Part shown: piece after piece, positions 43,849 to 52,958 of the stretch
How the letters are laid out: every line of letters starts with the position of its first letter
Numbering within the stretch: the stretch's first letter is position 1
Source of the DNA: Flavilitoribacter sp020436695
GTDB taxonomy: Bacteria > Bacteroidota > Bacteroidia > Chitinophagales > Saprospiraceae
Length of the DNA: 64,000 nt
Assembly (NCBI GenBank): GCA_041392665.1
Contig: JAWKLQ010000035.1
Span: 33,706 to 97,705 of the forward strand
Reading direction: 5' to 3'
Position numbers and translations under genes: made by a program
Notes under the pieces: model-generated
The model's input: the letters and a program-made list of their open reading frames with translations, nothing else
Told to the model about the DNA's origin: nothing
Databases searched by the model: none

Positions 43849-44316
43849 ATGAAGATCTCCGCACAAGACGAATATGGGTTAAGAATACTACTCCGCATCG
43901 CTCGTAGCGAACCGGAAGAAGGGCTTAGCATTGCCCAACTGAGCGAACTGGAGGGCCTGTCTAATGCCTACATCGCCAAACTTACCCGTACACTTCGTCT
44001 TGCCGGTTTCATCAGCAGTACCCGAGGCCAGAAAGGCGGCTATGTATTGGCTAAACCGATGGATGAGATCGTTATCAAGGATGTACTGGACGCTTTGGGC
44101 GGGGCCTTATTCCAGGAAGATTTCTGCCAGGATTATACCGGCGGTTTGAAATTGTGTACTAATTCCGTTGACTGTTCTGTGCGTTCGCTCTGGCAAATGG
44201 TACAAATGGCGGTAGACCGGGTATTGGAAAAAGTCACTTTAGAGGATCTTATCGGAAAGGAAAAAGATTCGATATCGGCCTTAAGGAAATTACTGGATGA
44301 GCATGCCATTGTATAA
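43849..44316 (+). CDS. Rrf2-family transcriptional regulator, likely Fe-S sensing
   Basis: 155 residues from ATG 43849 (MKISAQDEYGLRILLRIA); the frame is open upstream from 43795 but that part is not Rrf2-like. Winged helix: EGLSIAQLSELEGLSNAYIAKL, TLRLAGFISSTRGQKGGYVLAK. Cys residues follow as C-x9-C-x5-C (EDFCQDYTGG..LCTNSVDCS), where IscR has C-x5-C-x5-C; they could hold a [2Fe-2S] or [4Fe-4S] cluster. It ends the suf operon and probably binds the palindrome at 37614-37639 as a repressor when clusters are plentiful. DNA binding there is inferred. Confidence 0.88.
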   Translation: MKISAQDEYGLRILLRIARSEPEEGLSIAQLSELEGLSNAYIAKLTRTLRLAGFISSTRGQKGGYVLAKPMDEIVIKDVLDALGGALFQEDFCQDYTGGLKLCTNSVDCSVRSLWQMVQMAVDRVLEKVTLEDLIGKEKDSISALRKLLDEHAIV

Positions 44317-44356
44317 AAATAGTCTTTGGGGTTAATCTCGCAGGGGGATAGCATGT

Positions 44357-44995
44357 ATGCCCCATTGGCTTTTAAAGTTTTTACAAAAACTTAATCTACT
44401 CCTCCCTTTTTTGGTACCTCCTTTTTCTAATTTTGTGAGTCATTCACCATTAGTTTATGGAGTGAGTCCAACCGATCCGATCCATTGGGGCAATCAACAG
44501 ACATTTAATGAGTGGTACGATGCGTATCATCGTCGGATTTATTTCTTTTCTCTTAAAAGCACCGGGGATGTTACGGAAGCCGAAGATCTAACCCAGACCA
44601 TCTTTCTGAAAATTTGGGAAAACCGCAATCTTTTATCTCACGATATTCCACTAGAATCTCAACTCTTTAAGATAGCCCGAGGAGTGGTGATCGACCACTA
44701 TCGGTCCAAGACAGCACAACAAAGATTTTTGTTTACGTTCAATCAGAATCAGTCGACCGCTACTGAGGAGAATACCGATCCTGATATTTCTGTAAATAAG
44801 ATCGAATCCATCAAGAAAGCTATTGAAGAATTGCCCTCTAAGCGAAGAGAGGTATTCAAACTAAGCCGCTACCACGGATTGAGCTATGAAGAAATAGCGG
44901 ATGAACTTTCCATTTCCAAGAATACCGTTCATGTCCACATTTCAAAAGCACTGAGCGCCCTACGCAAAAAACTGGCTAACTGGCTTTTTTTCTAG
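44357..44995 (+). CDS. ECF sigma factor, FecI-like
   Basis: Up to 212 residues, but the first ~35 (hydrophobic, LLKFLQKLNLLLPFLV) look non-native. A TAATTTTG element at 44428-44435 suggests that transcription and the true start are further on, perhaps GTG 44462. Region 2: YDAYHRRIYFFSLKSTGD, AEDLTQTIFLKIWENRNLL, LFKIARGVVIDHYRSKT. Region 4: AIEELPSKRREVFKLSRYHG, LSYEEIADELSISKNTVHVH. This is the Bacteroidota FecI branch that switches on the neighbouring SusC/SusD genes. It is followed by fecR and a SusC with an STN domain, the full cell-surface signalling chain. Confidence 0.88.
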   Translation: MPHWLLKFLQKLNLLLPFLVPPFSNFVSHSPLVYGVSPTDPIHWGNQQTFNEWYDAYHRRIYFFSLKSTGDVTEAEDLTQTIFLKIWENRNLLSHDIPLESQLFKIARGVVIDHYRSKTAQQRFLFTFNQNQSTATEENTDPDISVNKIESIKKAIEELPSKRREVFKLSRYHGLSYEEIADELSISKNTVHVHISKALSALRKKLANWLFF

Positions 44996-45079
44996 GAAAC
45001 TTAAAAAAACATTGCGGAGAGTAATCCTCTTGAATTCGGCATCCGTATTCCCAAATGAAAATGTTTGCAAACACATCGT

Positions 45080-46081
45080 ATGATAGAGGATAATTTGATT
45101 CGTAAGCTCATAGAGGGCAAGTGTAGTGCCGAAGAATTGGAACTTTTGCACCGATACTGGCAGGAAGGGGATCAGAGTGTCATTCACACTTTATTGGAAA
45201 AGAACTGGGAGGAAGCCGGCCATTCATCAGATCCGGTAGATGAGCAGATGCGGGATCGGATCTGGCAGCGAGTGTTGACCGCTCATCCGGATAGACGGCC
45301 GGGCCTGAAAGTAAAGTGGCTGAATAGATCATGGAGTAGTTTTCTGGCGGCGGCGGCGGCGGTGATGCTATTATTATCGATAGGTCTATGGTGGTTGTTT
45401 TCACCCCCAGTGGCTGCCGAAGGGCAATGGGTAGAGGTGATTAATGAGGGGCGGAAACCTAAAATCGTAGAATTGGCCGACGGCTCCACTGTGTGGTTAA
45501 GTCATCAAAGCAAAATGCGATATCCGGACCCATTCCCAACTGACCACCGTCCCATCAGCTTGGTAGGGGAAGCCTTCTTTGAGGTCGCTCGGGATGAGCA
45601 TCGACCCTTTACTGTTGAAACGCCAAGTGTAAAAACTAAAGTTTTGGGTACGGCCTTTAATCTGAAAGCCCCCGGAAATGGGAAAAATGCGAGTGTGGCC
45701 CTGGTCAGAGGGAAAGTAGCGGTGGAGGTCATTCAGCAACGGGATACTACGATCGTGTTAAATCCTGGAGAACAGTTAACCTTCGAATCGGAAACTGAAA
45801 TATTGGAGAAGGCCTCATTTGTCCAGGATGCTCCTTATGCCTGGAAAGACGGCATCATCTATTTTCAGAAGGCGAGCGTGGAGGAAGTATCCGGCACCTT
45901 ACAAAAGTGGTACGGGATATCCTTCAACATTCAACAGGCTGACCAGATAAAGGGAACGCTGGTATATCGATATGATACCGAAAAATTGACTCTGGAAGAA
46001 GCTTTGGAGGGAATCAGTACTGTGATGGATTACAGCTTTCACCAACAGAAAAATGGAAATTATGTGATCCGACCCAAATAA
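45080..46081 (+). CDS. FecR-family anti-sigma factor
   Basis: 333 residues from ATG 45080 (MIEDNLIRKLIEGKC); a TTG at 45065 would add five. N-terminal cytoplasmic part (SAEELELLHRYWQE), one membrane helix (FLAAAAAVMLLLSIGLWWLF, ~95-115), then the periplasmic FecR domain (VELADGSTVWLSHQSKMRYP, GEAFFEVARDEHRPFTVETP, VLGTAFNLKAPGN, KVAVEVIQQRDTT) and a DUF4974 end (SVEEVSGTLQKWYGISFNI). It should hold the FecI-like factor inactive until the STN domain of the SusC partner signals. A hairpin follows the stop. Confidence 0.93.
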   Translation: MIEDNLIRKLIEGKCSAEELELLHRYWQEGDQSVIHTLLEKNWEEAGHSSDPVDEQMRDRIWQRVLTAHPDRRPGLKVKWLNRSWSSFLAAAAAVMLLLSIGLWWLFSPPVAAEGQWVEVINEGRKPKIVELADGSTVWLSHQSKMRYPDPFPTDHRPISLVGEAFFEVARDEHRPFTVETPSVKTKVLGTAFNLKAPGNGKNASVALVRGKVAVEVIQQRDTTIVLNPGEQLTFESETEILEKASFVQDAPYAWKDGIIYFQKASVEEVSGTLQKWYGISFNIQQADQIKGTLVYRYDTEKLTLEEALEGISTVMDYSFHQQKNGNYVIRPK

Positions 46082-46108
46082 AAATAACCAATACATCAAA
46101 AAAGAAAA

Positions 46109-46132
46109 AGCCGACTAACGAGCTAGTCGGCT
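46109..46132 (+). terminator. Hairpin between fecR and susC
   Basis: AGCCGACTA (46109-46117) pairs with TAGTCGGCT (46124-46132), loop of 6; GAGCTTTT follows. A partial intrinsic terminator that would separate sigma/anti-sigma expression from susC. Confidence 0.6.
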
Positions 46133-46247
46133 GAGCTTTTAATGCTTTTGCCGATCCACTTCCCAATGCAAGTTTGGCCGCGAGCAATTGGGATTTGGAC
46201 ACCTGGCAAAAGGTGGAATCTTATTTCAAAAACTCAATTGTGAAATT

Positions 46248-49200
46248 ATGAAACTTTACTTGCTAAGAAAAATTTTCGCCATGTCGAAATTCTTTTTCTA
46301 TGTAGGTTGCGCCCAGGCGCTTTTCGCCACGGCTACACTCGCAGCTTCCGGCCATGCCCAGGTCCTGGAAGAAACTTACCTAACAAATAATTGGCGGGCA
46401 ATAAGTTTGGAACAGGCTTTTGCCGATATACAGTTACAAACCAACTTTTACTTCACCTATAATTACGAACTGATAAGAGACATAAGGATCTCCGATAAGC
46501 AGAAAAATGTTCCGTTAGCAGATCTGTTGAAATTCATTGCCGCCCGAACGGATCTGAAATTTCTGGTTAAAGATGAAATTATCTATGTCACCTCAGATGG
46601 AACAACCGGGGAGAAAAACCGAAAGGCGAAGATACTCATCGAAGTGCCCAGTCTGACGGAATTGCGACAGGTGGATACTTTGCACAATGTCAAGGTCATC
46701 TATCAAGTGTCCTCCATCGCACCGGATCTCGACCATCTCATTCAAGGCGTAGTACGATCGGAAGAAGGTGAACCGCTGATCGGAGCAACAGTCCGGATAA
46801 AGGAAACCGGTCAGGGGACTATTACCGATCTGGACGGCTCATTTTCCCTGTCAGTTCCCGAAGACAGCGAGGTTACTTTGGTTATCTCTTACATAGGATT
46901 TGAAACGCTGGAATTTTTCACCGAAGGACGCTCGGAAGTAGAGATTGTTATGAGTGCCACCCTGACCCAATTGGATGAGGTAGTGGTGATCGGGTACGGT
47001 ACCAAGGAAAAAGCGCAGGTAACCGGTGCGGTTTCCAATCTTAACAGCGAGGAACTCAACCAGTATGCCGGCACGAGTTTCGAACAACAACTAGCCGGTA
47101 AAATAGCCGGCTTGCAGATCAATGAGTTTGGAGCGCCCGGCTCGGATGCACAGATCGTGATCCGGGGTGTGGGGACGCTTACTGCTGGTAGCAACCCCCT
47201 GATCGTAGTGGATGGTTTCCCACTTACTGAGGGAAGTTCTCTTAGTTCCATCAACCCCAAGGATATTGCTTCTATCGATATCCTGAAAGATGCCGCTTCT
47301 GCTGCTATATATGGGGCTCGGGCCGCCAACGGCGTAATCCTGATCAAGACTAAAGAAGGAGCGAAAGGAACCCCGAAAATCTCCATTGATGCCTACACCG
47401 GCTTTCAGCAAAACGATCAACGGGTCAAGTTCGTCGACGCTTACGATGCCGCCCAATTCTTCACGGAAGCCAGAGACTGGGGATATGTCTCCAAGAATCC
47501 TGAAACGCGAAAGATAACGGATGACCGGGACACTCGCCTGGCCAACGGTGCCAATCGCCGGGAACTCCGGTTGAACTATCTCGATCCTTATCTACAGGGA
47601 ACGCCCGGTCTTACTAATACCGACTGGCAGGACGAAGTCTATAGGAATGCGGCCATTCAAAACCTGCAACTCTCTGTATCAGGGGGGACGGATAAAACAA
47701 ACTACTACGTATCCGGCAGTTATTTCAAACAGGAAGGGGTAGCTATCGGTTCGGCACTGGATCGCTATAATCTTTCGATCAAAATGAATACGGCTCTGAC
47801 CAGCCGGCTGGAATTTGGCCTAAGCCTGAATCCTTCTTTTTCTACAAGAGATTACGTGGATCTGAACGGTAGCTGGAATAACGACCCACTGAGTACGCTC
47901 AATATTATGTATCCTTTCTTCAGTCCGTATGACGAAAATGGTGACTATGCCATCAGTGAGCAGATCGCTACCAATATCCCCGAAGACGGTGCTTTGGGAG
48001 AGAATGTAGTAGCGCTGATCAATAATATTAAAAATCAGCGGGAAGATTTCCGTACTTTCGGTCATACCTTCCTCAAAATCGACCTGCTGGAAGGTCTGAG
48101 TTTTAAAACTACGGTAGGAGCGGATTATCGGAGTTATTTCTACGATTTTTATAACCCTTCTTTTGTCGGGCAGTATCGCACGCAGGCCCCCAAGCCGGCT
48201 TCGACCAATGAATCTTCCGGCACCATTGTCAATTACCAACTGGAAAATCTGCTGACTTACAACCGTATTTTCGGTGAGCAGGCCATAGATGTGATCGCCG
48301 GCTATACTTTTCAAAAGGAAGAAGGGAGCGATCGTAGTATTTCCGGTTCCGGTATTGCCGATGATAACCTCACTAATATTTCCGGCGCCAGTAGTTTTAA
48401 TATCGATGCTGATCGATATGTATGGTCGCAGATCTCTTACTTTTCCCGCCTCCAATATGCCCTCAAAGACCGGTATTTGTTATCGGCTGCTATTCGCCGG
48501 GATGGTTCTTCCCGTTTCGGTGATGATACCCAATGGGGTGTCTTCCCGGCTTTTTCGGCCGGCTGGATCATGAGTCGGGAGCCTTTCTTCCCTGAATCAG
48601 CCTTGCTTTCTTTTACCAAATTGCGCGCCAGTTGGGGACAGTCGGGCAATAATCAGATCGGCTCGTTCAGTTCAAAAGCCCTCGTAACGCCTTCGGATTA
48701 TGTGTATGGCACTGACCTTGGCCCCGGTTTTGCCACAACTACTTCGCCCAACCCTAACCTGTCTTGGGAGACGAACACCAGTCTGGATATTGGTCTGGTG
48801 CTCGGTTTTTTCAATAACCGGCTTAGTCTGTCGCTCGATTATTACGATTCCCGTACTTCCGATCTTTTATTGAATGTACCGGTACCCCAGCAATCCGGTT
48901 TTAGTAGTTACACCACCAACATCGGAGAAGTGAAAAATACCGGCTTTGAGGTAGAAATGGGAGGACAAGGCTTTAAGTTGGGTGCCGTCCGCTGGGATTT
49001 CGACTTGAACTTCAGCACCAACAGCAACGAAGTGCTGGCTTTAGCACCGGGACAGGAGGAGATCCGCGCCGGAACGGACGGTGCCTGGCGAACGATCACC
49101 GGCCGGCCGATTGCCGAAATGTACGGCTATCAGGTTACTGGGGTATACAGAACCCAGGCGGAGATTGATGCAAGTCCTCATCTGGCGGGTACCCTGACGG

Positions 49201-49793
49201 GAGATTATATCGTGGAGGATATCAATCGGGACGGCGAGATCAACGATGCAGATAAGATCGCACTCGGGACTTACGCGCCGAAATTCACCTACGGATGGAC
49301 GAATAATTTGAGTCTTAAGAACTTTGGTCTGAGCTTCTCTCTGGTTGGGATTGAAGGTCGAAAAGTATTTGATTGGGATATTGCCTTTCTGCAGGAGGTG
49401 GGAGAAGGTTTTGCTGTTCCTTCTCAGTATTATTTTGATAACCGCTACCATCCTGAGAACAATCCGGACGGTTTTTTCGCTCAGCCCAATCTGGGAAACT
49501 TTTCGGCTGCCAGACGGAATACCCGTACGTCCAGCATCTACTTTAAGGACGGAGACTATCTGCGACTGAGAAACGTACAGCTCTCCTACACACTTCCTGG
49601 TACGGCATTGCAGGCATGGGGATTATCTCAGGCCCGGATTTACCTGACCGCCAATAACCTCTTCACGCTTACCAGTTTTCGCGGTAACAATCCTGACGGC
49701 ACTGCTTCCGACATTCTTCAGTCGGGTTATATGCGCGGCAATAATTATCCGGTTGCCCGCTCATTCATTGCAGGCCTAGCCGTGACTTTCTAA
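46248..49793 (+). CDS. SusC/RagA TonB-linked outer-membrane transporter with STN domain
   Basis: 1181 residues from ATG 46248; an upstream open frame from 46188 lacks a signal. After a signal ending ASGHAQ comes an STN domain (ISLEQAFADIQLQTNFYFTY..PLADLLKFIAARTDLKFLV), a CarboxypepD-reg-like domain (IQGVVRSEEGEPLIGATVRI), plug (VVVIGYGTKEKAQVTGAVS, VIRGVGTLTAGSNPLIVVDG, ASIDILKDAASAAIYGARAANG) and a long barrel. It imports large substrates with SusD; the STN domain contacts FecR to report binding. The preceding FecI/FecR genes and following SusD and GDPD genes make a regulated uptake locus, probably for phosphodiester-type or glycan substrates. Confidence 0.95.
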   Translation: MKLYLLRKIFAMSKFFFYVGCAQALFATATLAASGHAQVLEETYLTNNWRAISLEQAFADIQLQTNFYFTYNYELIRDIRISDKQKNVPLADLLKFIAARTDLKFLVKDEIIYVTSDGTTGEKNRKAKILIEVPSLTELRQVDTLHNVKVIYQVSSIAPDLDHLIQGVVRSEEGEPLIGATVRIKETGQGTITDLDGSFSLSVPEDSEVTLVISYIGFETLEFFTEGRSEVEIVMSATLTQLDEVVVIGYGTKEKAQVTGAVSNLNSEELNQYAGTSFEQQLAGKIAGLQINEFGAPGSDAQIVIRGVGTLTAGSNPLIVVDGFPLTEGSSLSSINPKDIASIDILKDAASAAIYGARAANGVILIKTKEGAKGTPKISIDAYTGFQQNDQRVKFVDAYDAAQFFTEARDWGYVSKNPETRKITDDRDTRLANGANRRELRLNYLDPYLQGTPGLTNTDWQDEVYRNAAIQNLQLSVSGGTDKTNYYVSGSYFKQEGVAIGSALDRYNLSIKMNTALTSRLEFGLSLNPSFSTRDYVDLNGSWNNDPLSTLNIMYPFFSPYDENGDYAISEQIATNIPEDGALGENVVALINNIKNQREDFRTFGHTFLKIDLLEGLSFKTTVGADYRSYFYDFYNPSFVGQYRTQAPKPASTNESSGTIVNYQLENLLTYNRIFGEQAIDVIAGYTFQKEEGSDRSISGSGIADDNLTNISGASSFNIDADRYVWSQISYFSRLQYALKDRYLLSAAIRRDGSSRFGDDTQWGVFPAFSAGWIMSREPFFPESALLSFTKLRASWGQSGNNQIGSFSSKALVTPSDYVYGTDLGPGFATTTSPNPNLSWETNTSLDIGLVLGFFNNRLSLSLDYYDSRTSDLLLNVPVPQQSGFSSYTTNIGEVKNTGFEVEMGGQGFKLGAVRWDFDLNFSTNSNEVLALAPGQEEIRAGTDGAWRTITGRPIAEMYGYQVTGVYRTQAEIDASPHLAGTLTGDYIVEDINRDGEINDADKIALGTYAPKFTYGWTNNLSLKNFGLSFSLVGIEGRKVFDWDIAFLQEVGEGFAVPSQYYFDNRYHPENNPDGFFAQPNLGNFSAARRNTRTSSIYFKDGDYLRLRNVQLSYTLPGTALQAWGLSQARIYLTANNLFTLTSFRGNNPDGTASDILQSGYMRGNNYPVARSFIAGLAVTF

Positions 49794-49833
49794 TGCCCGT
49801 CAATTTTTTCAATCCATTGTCAAAAGATCTGTT

Positions 49834-51234
49834 ATGAAAAATATAGTTGTTTTCACTTTACTTCTTAGCGCAATTTTCACCGCTTGCAGTGATCAGCTTA
49901 ATGTAAGTCCGATCACGGAAAAAGAGGCTTCCAACTTCTACCATACGGAGATCGAGATCGAAGAGGCCGTAAATGCGACCTATGCTACGCTGCAATTTAC
50001 CGGTCTGTACAACTTGAATCTACCGGTATTGGGGGAGATCCCTTCGGATAATACCTTTGATGAAGTTCCTGCCAACGATGGAGGGAATTACGGGCAGTTG
50101 GATGAGTTCACTACTATCACTTCAAATAGTATTATCACCGGTACCTGGAAAGATTCGTATATCGGTATTCAACGCGCCAATACGGTATTGAACAGAATTG
50201 AAGAAGTTGATTTTGCCGACGAATCCGTTAAAAGTGCTCGTGACGGTGAAATGCGGTTTATTCGGGCCCTGCTTTATTTTAATCTGGTGCGCATTTACGG
50301 CGATATACCTCTAGTGACCGAAGAAACTACTGATCCGAGTGCCTACTTCGGTCAGGGAAGAGCGGCCAGTGCGGAGGTGTATAACCAGATCTTGCAGGAT
50401 CTGGAGACAGCCGTTGGCGAACTTCCGGCGCAGTCAGATCGTCCCGGCCGGGTGGTTAGATCTGCAGCCCAAACTTTGCTGGCAAAAGTACAGCTCACAC
50501 TAAATGATTTTCAGTCGGCTAGATCCAACCTGGAAAGTGTAGTGTCTTCTGGCATATATTCATTACTTGATGACCCGGCTCGGGTATTTGCTGCTGACAA
50601 TGAGTGGAATGCGGAGATCATTTTTGCCGTACAATTTGCTTCCGGTATAAACGGAAATACAGAGGGTAGCGATGCCTTTCAGCAATTCAGTCCATCAGGT
50701 ACGATTAACGGAGCCAAAGGCCATAATCTCCCGACGCGATCGTTTTACAGCCTGTATGACGCTAACGACCTTCGTAAAACAGCCTATGTTAGTGTCACAG
50801 CGGATGGCGTACCCTTCAGCACGAAATATAAACAGCCCATTACCTCCCCCAACGATGGAGGTAGTGACTGGATCGTATTGCGTTATGCCGATGTGTTGCT
50901 CATGCTGGCGGAAGCAGAAAACGAACTCAACAATCCCGAACAAGCTGGTGAGTACCTCAACTTGGTAAGGAGCCGGGCTGGACTGGCTCCCATAACTGCG
51001 AATGATCAGGCCGGCCTTAGAGAAGCGATCGCTCTGGAAAGAAGGCTGGAACTGATAGGAGAGGGGCATCGGTGGTTCGACCTGATCCGTACAGGAAAGG
51101 CGGTCTCTACCATGAATGACTGGTTTGCCGAACAAAATATCAATATCGTAATTAATACAGATGATCTGTTGATGCCTGTACCGCAAGGGCAGATCGATAC
51201 TGATCCGACACTTCGTCAAAACCCGGGATATTAG
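49834..51234 (+). CDS. RagB/SusD-family nutrient-binding lipoprotein
   Basis: 466 residues. Signal with lipobox TAC (TLLLSAIFTACSDQLN). SusD features: the TPR-like start EKEASNFYHTEIEIEEAVNATYA, RALLYFNLVRIYGDIPLVTEET, SAAQTLLAKVQLTLNDFQSA, and the C-terminal block VLLMLAEAENELNNPEQAGEYLNLVRSRAG then LERRLELIGEGHRWFDLIRTG. It is the surface lid of the SusC channel, 40 bases downstream of it. The bound ligand is not visible from sequence. Confidence 0.95.
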   Translation: MKNIVVFTLLLSAIFTACSDQLNVSPITEKEASNFYHTEIEIEEAVNATYATLQFTGLYNLNLPVLGEIPSDNTFDEVPANDGGNYGQLDEFTTITSNSIITGTWKDSYIGIQRANTVLNRIEEVDFADESVKSARDGEMRFIRALLYFNLVRIYGDIPLVTEETTDPSAYFGQGRAASAEVYNQILQDLETAVGELPAQSDRPGRVVRSAAQTLLAKVQLTLNDFQSARSNLESVVSSGIYSLLDDPARVFAADNEWNAEIIFAVQFASGINGNTEGSDAFQQFSPSGTINGAKGHNLPTRSFYSLYDANDLRKTAYVSVTADGVPFSTKYKQPITSPNDGGSDWIVLRYADVLLMLAEAENELNNPEQAGEYLNLVRSRAGLAPITANDQAGLREAIALERRLELIGEGHRWFDLIRTGKAVSTMNDWFAEQNINIVINTDDLLMPVPQGQIDTDPTLRQNPGY

Positions 51235-51297
51235 ATTTTTTTTATGAGACTTCCTACGTTTTGCAAAACTTGGGAAGTCTTTTCAAATTAATAGACC

Positions 51298-52236
51298 ATG
51301 TATCGTAAACATATGTTGCTACTACTTCTGGTGGTAAGTATAATACACAATACCATCTGGGCACAACAAATAAATGAGCAGGAGGCTTCGCCTTCCAAAG
51401 CTGCCCAAATATTATATCAATTACAAAATCCTCAACCCGGGCAGATATTGGTTGTATCTCATCGGGGTGACTGGAGTTATGCTCCGGAAAATTCACTGGC
51501 TGCCGTACAGCGATGTATCGATCTTGGCGTAGATATTGTGGAGATCGATGTGCGTTTGACCAAAGATGGTCACCTGGTAGCCATGCATGATCTCACCGTT
51601 GACCGGACTACGAACGGTAAGGGGAAAGTCAGTGATCTGACTCTGGCCGAAATTAAAAACCTCCGTCTGAAAAATGCCTGCGGTATTAAGGGCTCCCGTC
51701 AGCAGGTGCCTACGCTGGAGGAGATCATGTTGCTGGTGAAAGACAGGATCATGATCAACCTGGATAAAACAGAAGGCGAAACAGTAAGGGAAGCCTATGA
51801 GATTTTGGTGAAAACCGGTACGGTGGATCAAGCCATCTTCAAGGGGAATGATCCGCTTGGAATTATGCGGACCAGATACGGTGATCTCATGGATTCCATC
51901 ATTTATATGCCGAAGGTGTGGTATGATCTTCCGGATATTCCCGGATATGTTGACGAGTATAACCGGGATCTCGCTCCGGCAGCTTACGAAATGATCTTCG
52001 ACAGTGAAGAATCACTGGTATTTAAGGAGATTGAAAATATGAACCGCAAAAGGATTACCGTACTGGCCATCGCGCTGTGGGATGAACTTTGTGCCGGTCA
52101 TACTGATGAAATGATGCTCCTGGAAGGAGCCGATGCATCGTGGGGCTGGTTAATCAGGAACGGAGTGAATGCTATAATGACGGACAAACCGGCTGTTTTG
52201 CTCACTTATTTGCGATTGAATAAGATGCATCCTTAA
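51298..52236 (+). CDS. Glycerophosphodiester phosphodiesterase, exported
   Basis: 312 residues, signal peptide (LLLLLVVSIIHNTIWAQ). GDPD TIM barrel: VVSHRGDWSYAPENSLAAVQRC, DIVEIDVRLTKDGHLVAMHD (Glu-Asp-His catalytic/metal set), LTVDRTTNGKGKVSDLTLAE, VPTLEEIMLLVKDRIMINLD. It cleaves glycerophosphodiesters to glycerol-3-phosphate and an alcohol. It follows susD by 63 bases, so the locus likely takes up phosphodiesters (for instance deacylated phospholipids or teichoic-type polymers) after release. The order sigma-FecR-SusC-SusD-GDPD is informative about substrate. Confidence 0.93.
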   Translation: MYRKHMLLLLLVVSIIHNTIWAQQINEQEASPSKAAQILYQLQNPQPGQILVVSHRGDWSYAPENSLAAVQRCIDLGVDIVEIDVRLTKDGHLVAMHDLTVDRTTNGKGKVSDLTLAEIKNLRLKNACGIKGSRQQVPTLEEIMLLVKDRIMINLDKTEGETVREAYEILVKTGTVDQAIFKGNDPLGIMRTRYGDLMDSIIYMPKVWYDLPDIPGYVDEYNRDLAPAAYEMIFDSEESLVFKEIENMNRKRITVLAIALWDELCAGHTDEMMLLEGADASWGWLIRNGVNAIMTDKPAVLLTYLRLNKMHP

Positions 52237-52261
52237 CAACAAGTATAACAAAAAGGTACGC

Positions 52262-52318
52262 GGATGCCGGATAGCCAAAACGGGAGCTCTGCGGATAAGT
52301 TTTGGCTACCCGGCATCC
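52262..52318. terminator. 20-base hairpin between convergent genes
   Basis: GGATGCCGGATAGCCAAAAC (52262-52281) and GTTTTGGCTACCCGGCATCC (52299-52318) are complementary at 19 of 20 positions around a 17-base loop. It separates the GDPD gene from the convergent fRMsr gene. Confidence 0.7.
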
Positions 52319-52347
52319 CTATATGCTCTCTCAAACGCTTATTCTTG

Positions 52348-52893
52348 TTACAACAGCGTTTTGATTACTGAACCCGACTGTTTAAAGTGAATCATGATTC
52401 GTTCCAGATGCGCTTGGTCCACTTCATCAAATGACCCCGCCAGCGTACTATCCACATCAAAGACCGCGATCAGTTCATCCTTTTCATTAAAAACCGGCAC
52501 TACAATTTCCGACAGTGAATTGGGATCACAGGCAATGTGCTCGCTGCCCTGAGCCAGCGCATGGGTGTTAGGAACGATCTGTGTTTTTCTTTCTATGGCT
52601 GCTTTGCCGCATACTCCTCTTCCAAAATCAATATACAGACAGCCCAGCGTACCCTGATAGGGCCCCACGACCAGGCGGCCGTTCTCAACGAGATAAAAGC
52701 CCGTCCAGTAAAAGTAGGGGAGGAAGGTCTTCAACAGACAGTTGATGGTCACCATCTTTACCATAGGAGAAGTTTCTCCGGCCAGATTGGCATCGATACC
52801 AGATTGAGCCTCCCGGTAAGCGTGGTGCTTTTCTTCTGTACTCAGATTGATGGAAGGTTTGATGAAGTAGGGCATTTCTGCGCTTGCACTCAT
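52348..52893 (-). CDS. msrC: Free methionine-(R)-sulfoxide reductase (GAF domain)
   Basis: 181 residues. GAF-fold fRMsr: TFLPYFYWTGFYLVENGRLVVGPYQG, then the three redox Cys in GTLGCLYIDFGRGVCGKA and HIACDPNSLSEIVVPV, spaced as in the characterised E. coli enzyme, and IAVFDVDSTLAGSFDEVDQAHL. It reduces free oxidised methionine using thioredoxin; cytoplasmic. mnmA lies upstream on the same strand, 65 bases away across a word repeat. Confidence 0.93.
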   Translation of the reverse strand: MSASAEMPYFIKPSINLSTEEKHHAYREAQSGIDANLAGETSPMVKMVTINCLLKTFLPYFYWTGFYLVENGRLVVGPYQGTLGCLYIDFGRGVCGKAAIERKTQIVPNTHALAQGSEHIACDPNSLSEIVVPVFNEKDELIAVFDVDSTLAGSFDEVDQAHLERIMIHFKQSGSVIKTLL

Positions 52894-52958
52894 GGGTGTT
52901 GTGTTGAGGTGTTTAGGTATTCAGATTACGGATGTTCCATCTCAACACCTGAACACCA
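52894..52958. repeat. Word repeat between mnmA and fRMsr (GGTGTTGAG/CTCAACACC)
   Basis: GTGTTGTGTTGAGGTGTTTAGG on one side and CTCAACACCTGAACACC on the other form an imperfect inverted repeat with GTTGAG/CTCAAC and AGGTGTT/AACACCT arms. Confidence 0.6.

Noticed and set aside
46889..47386. Minus-strand open frames across the susC plug region and sufC (39369-39887)
   Set aside because: Shadows of conserved plus-strand genes, with no domain signal or ribosome site.
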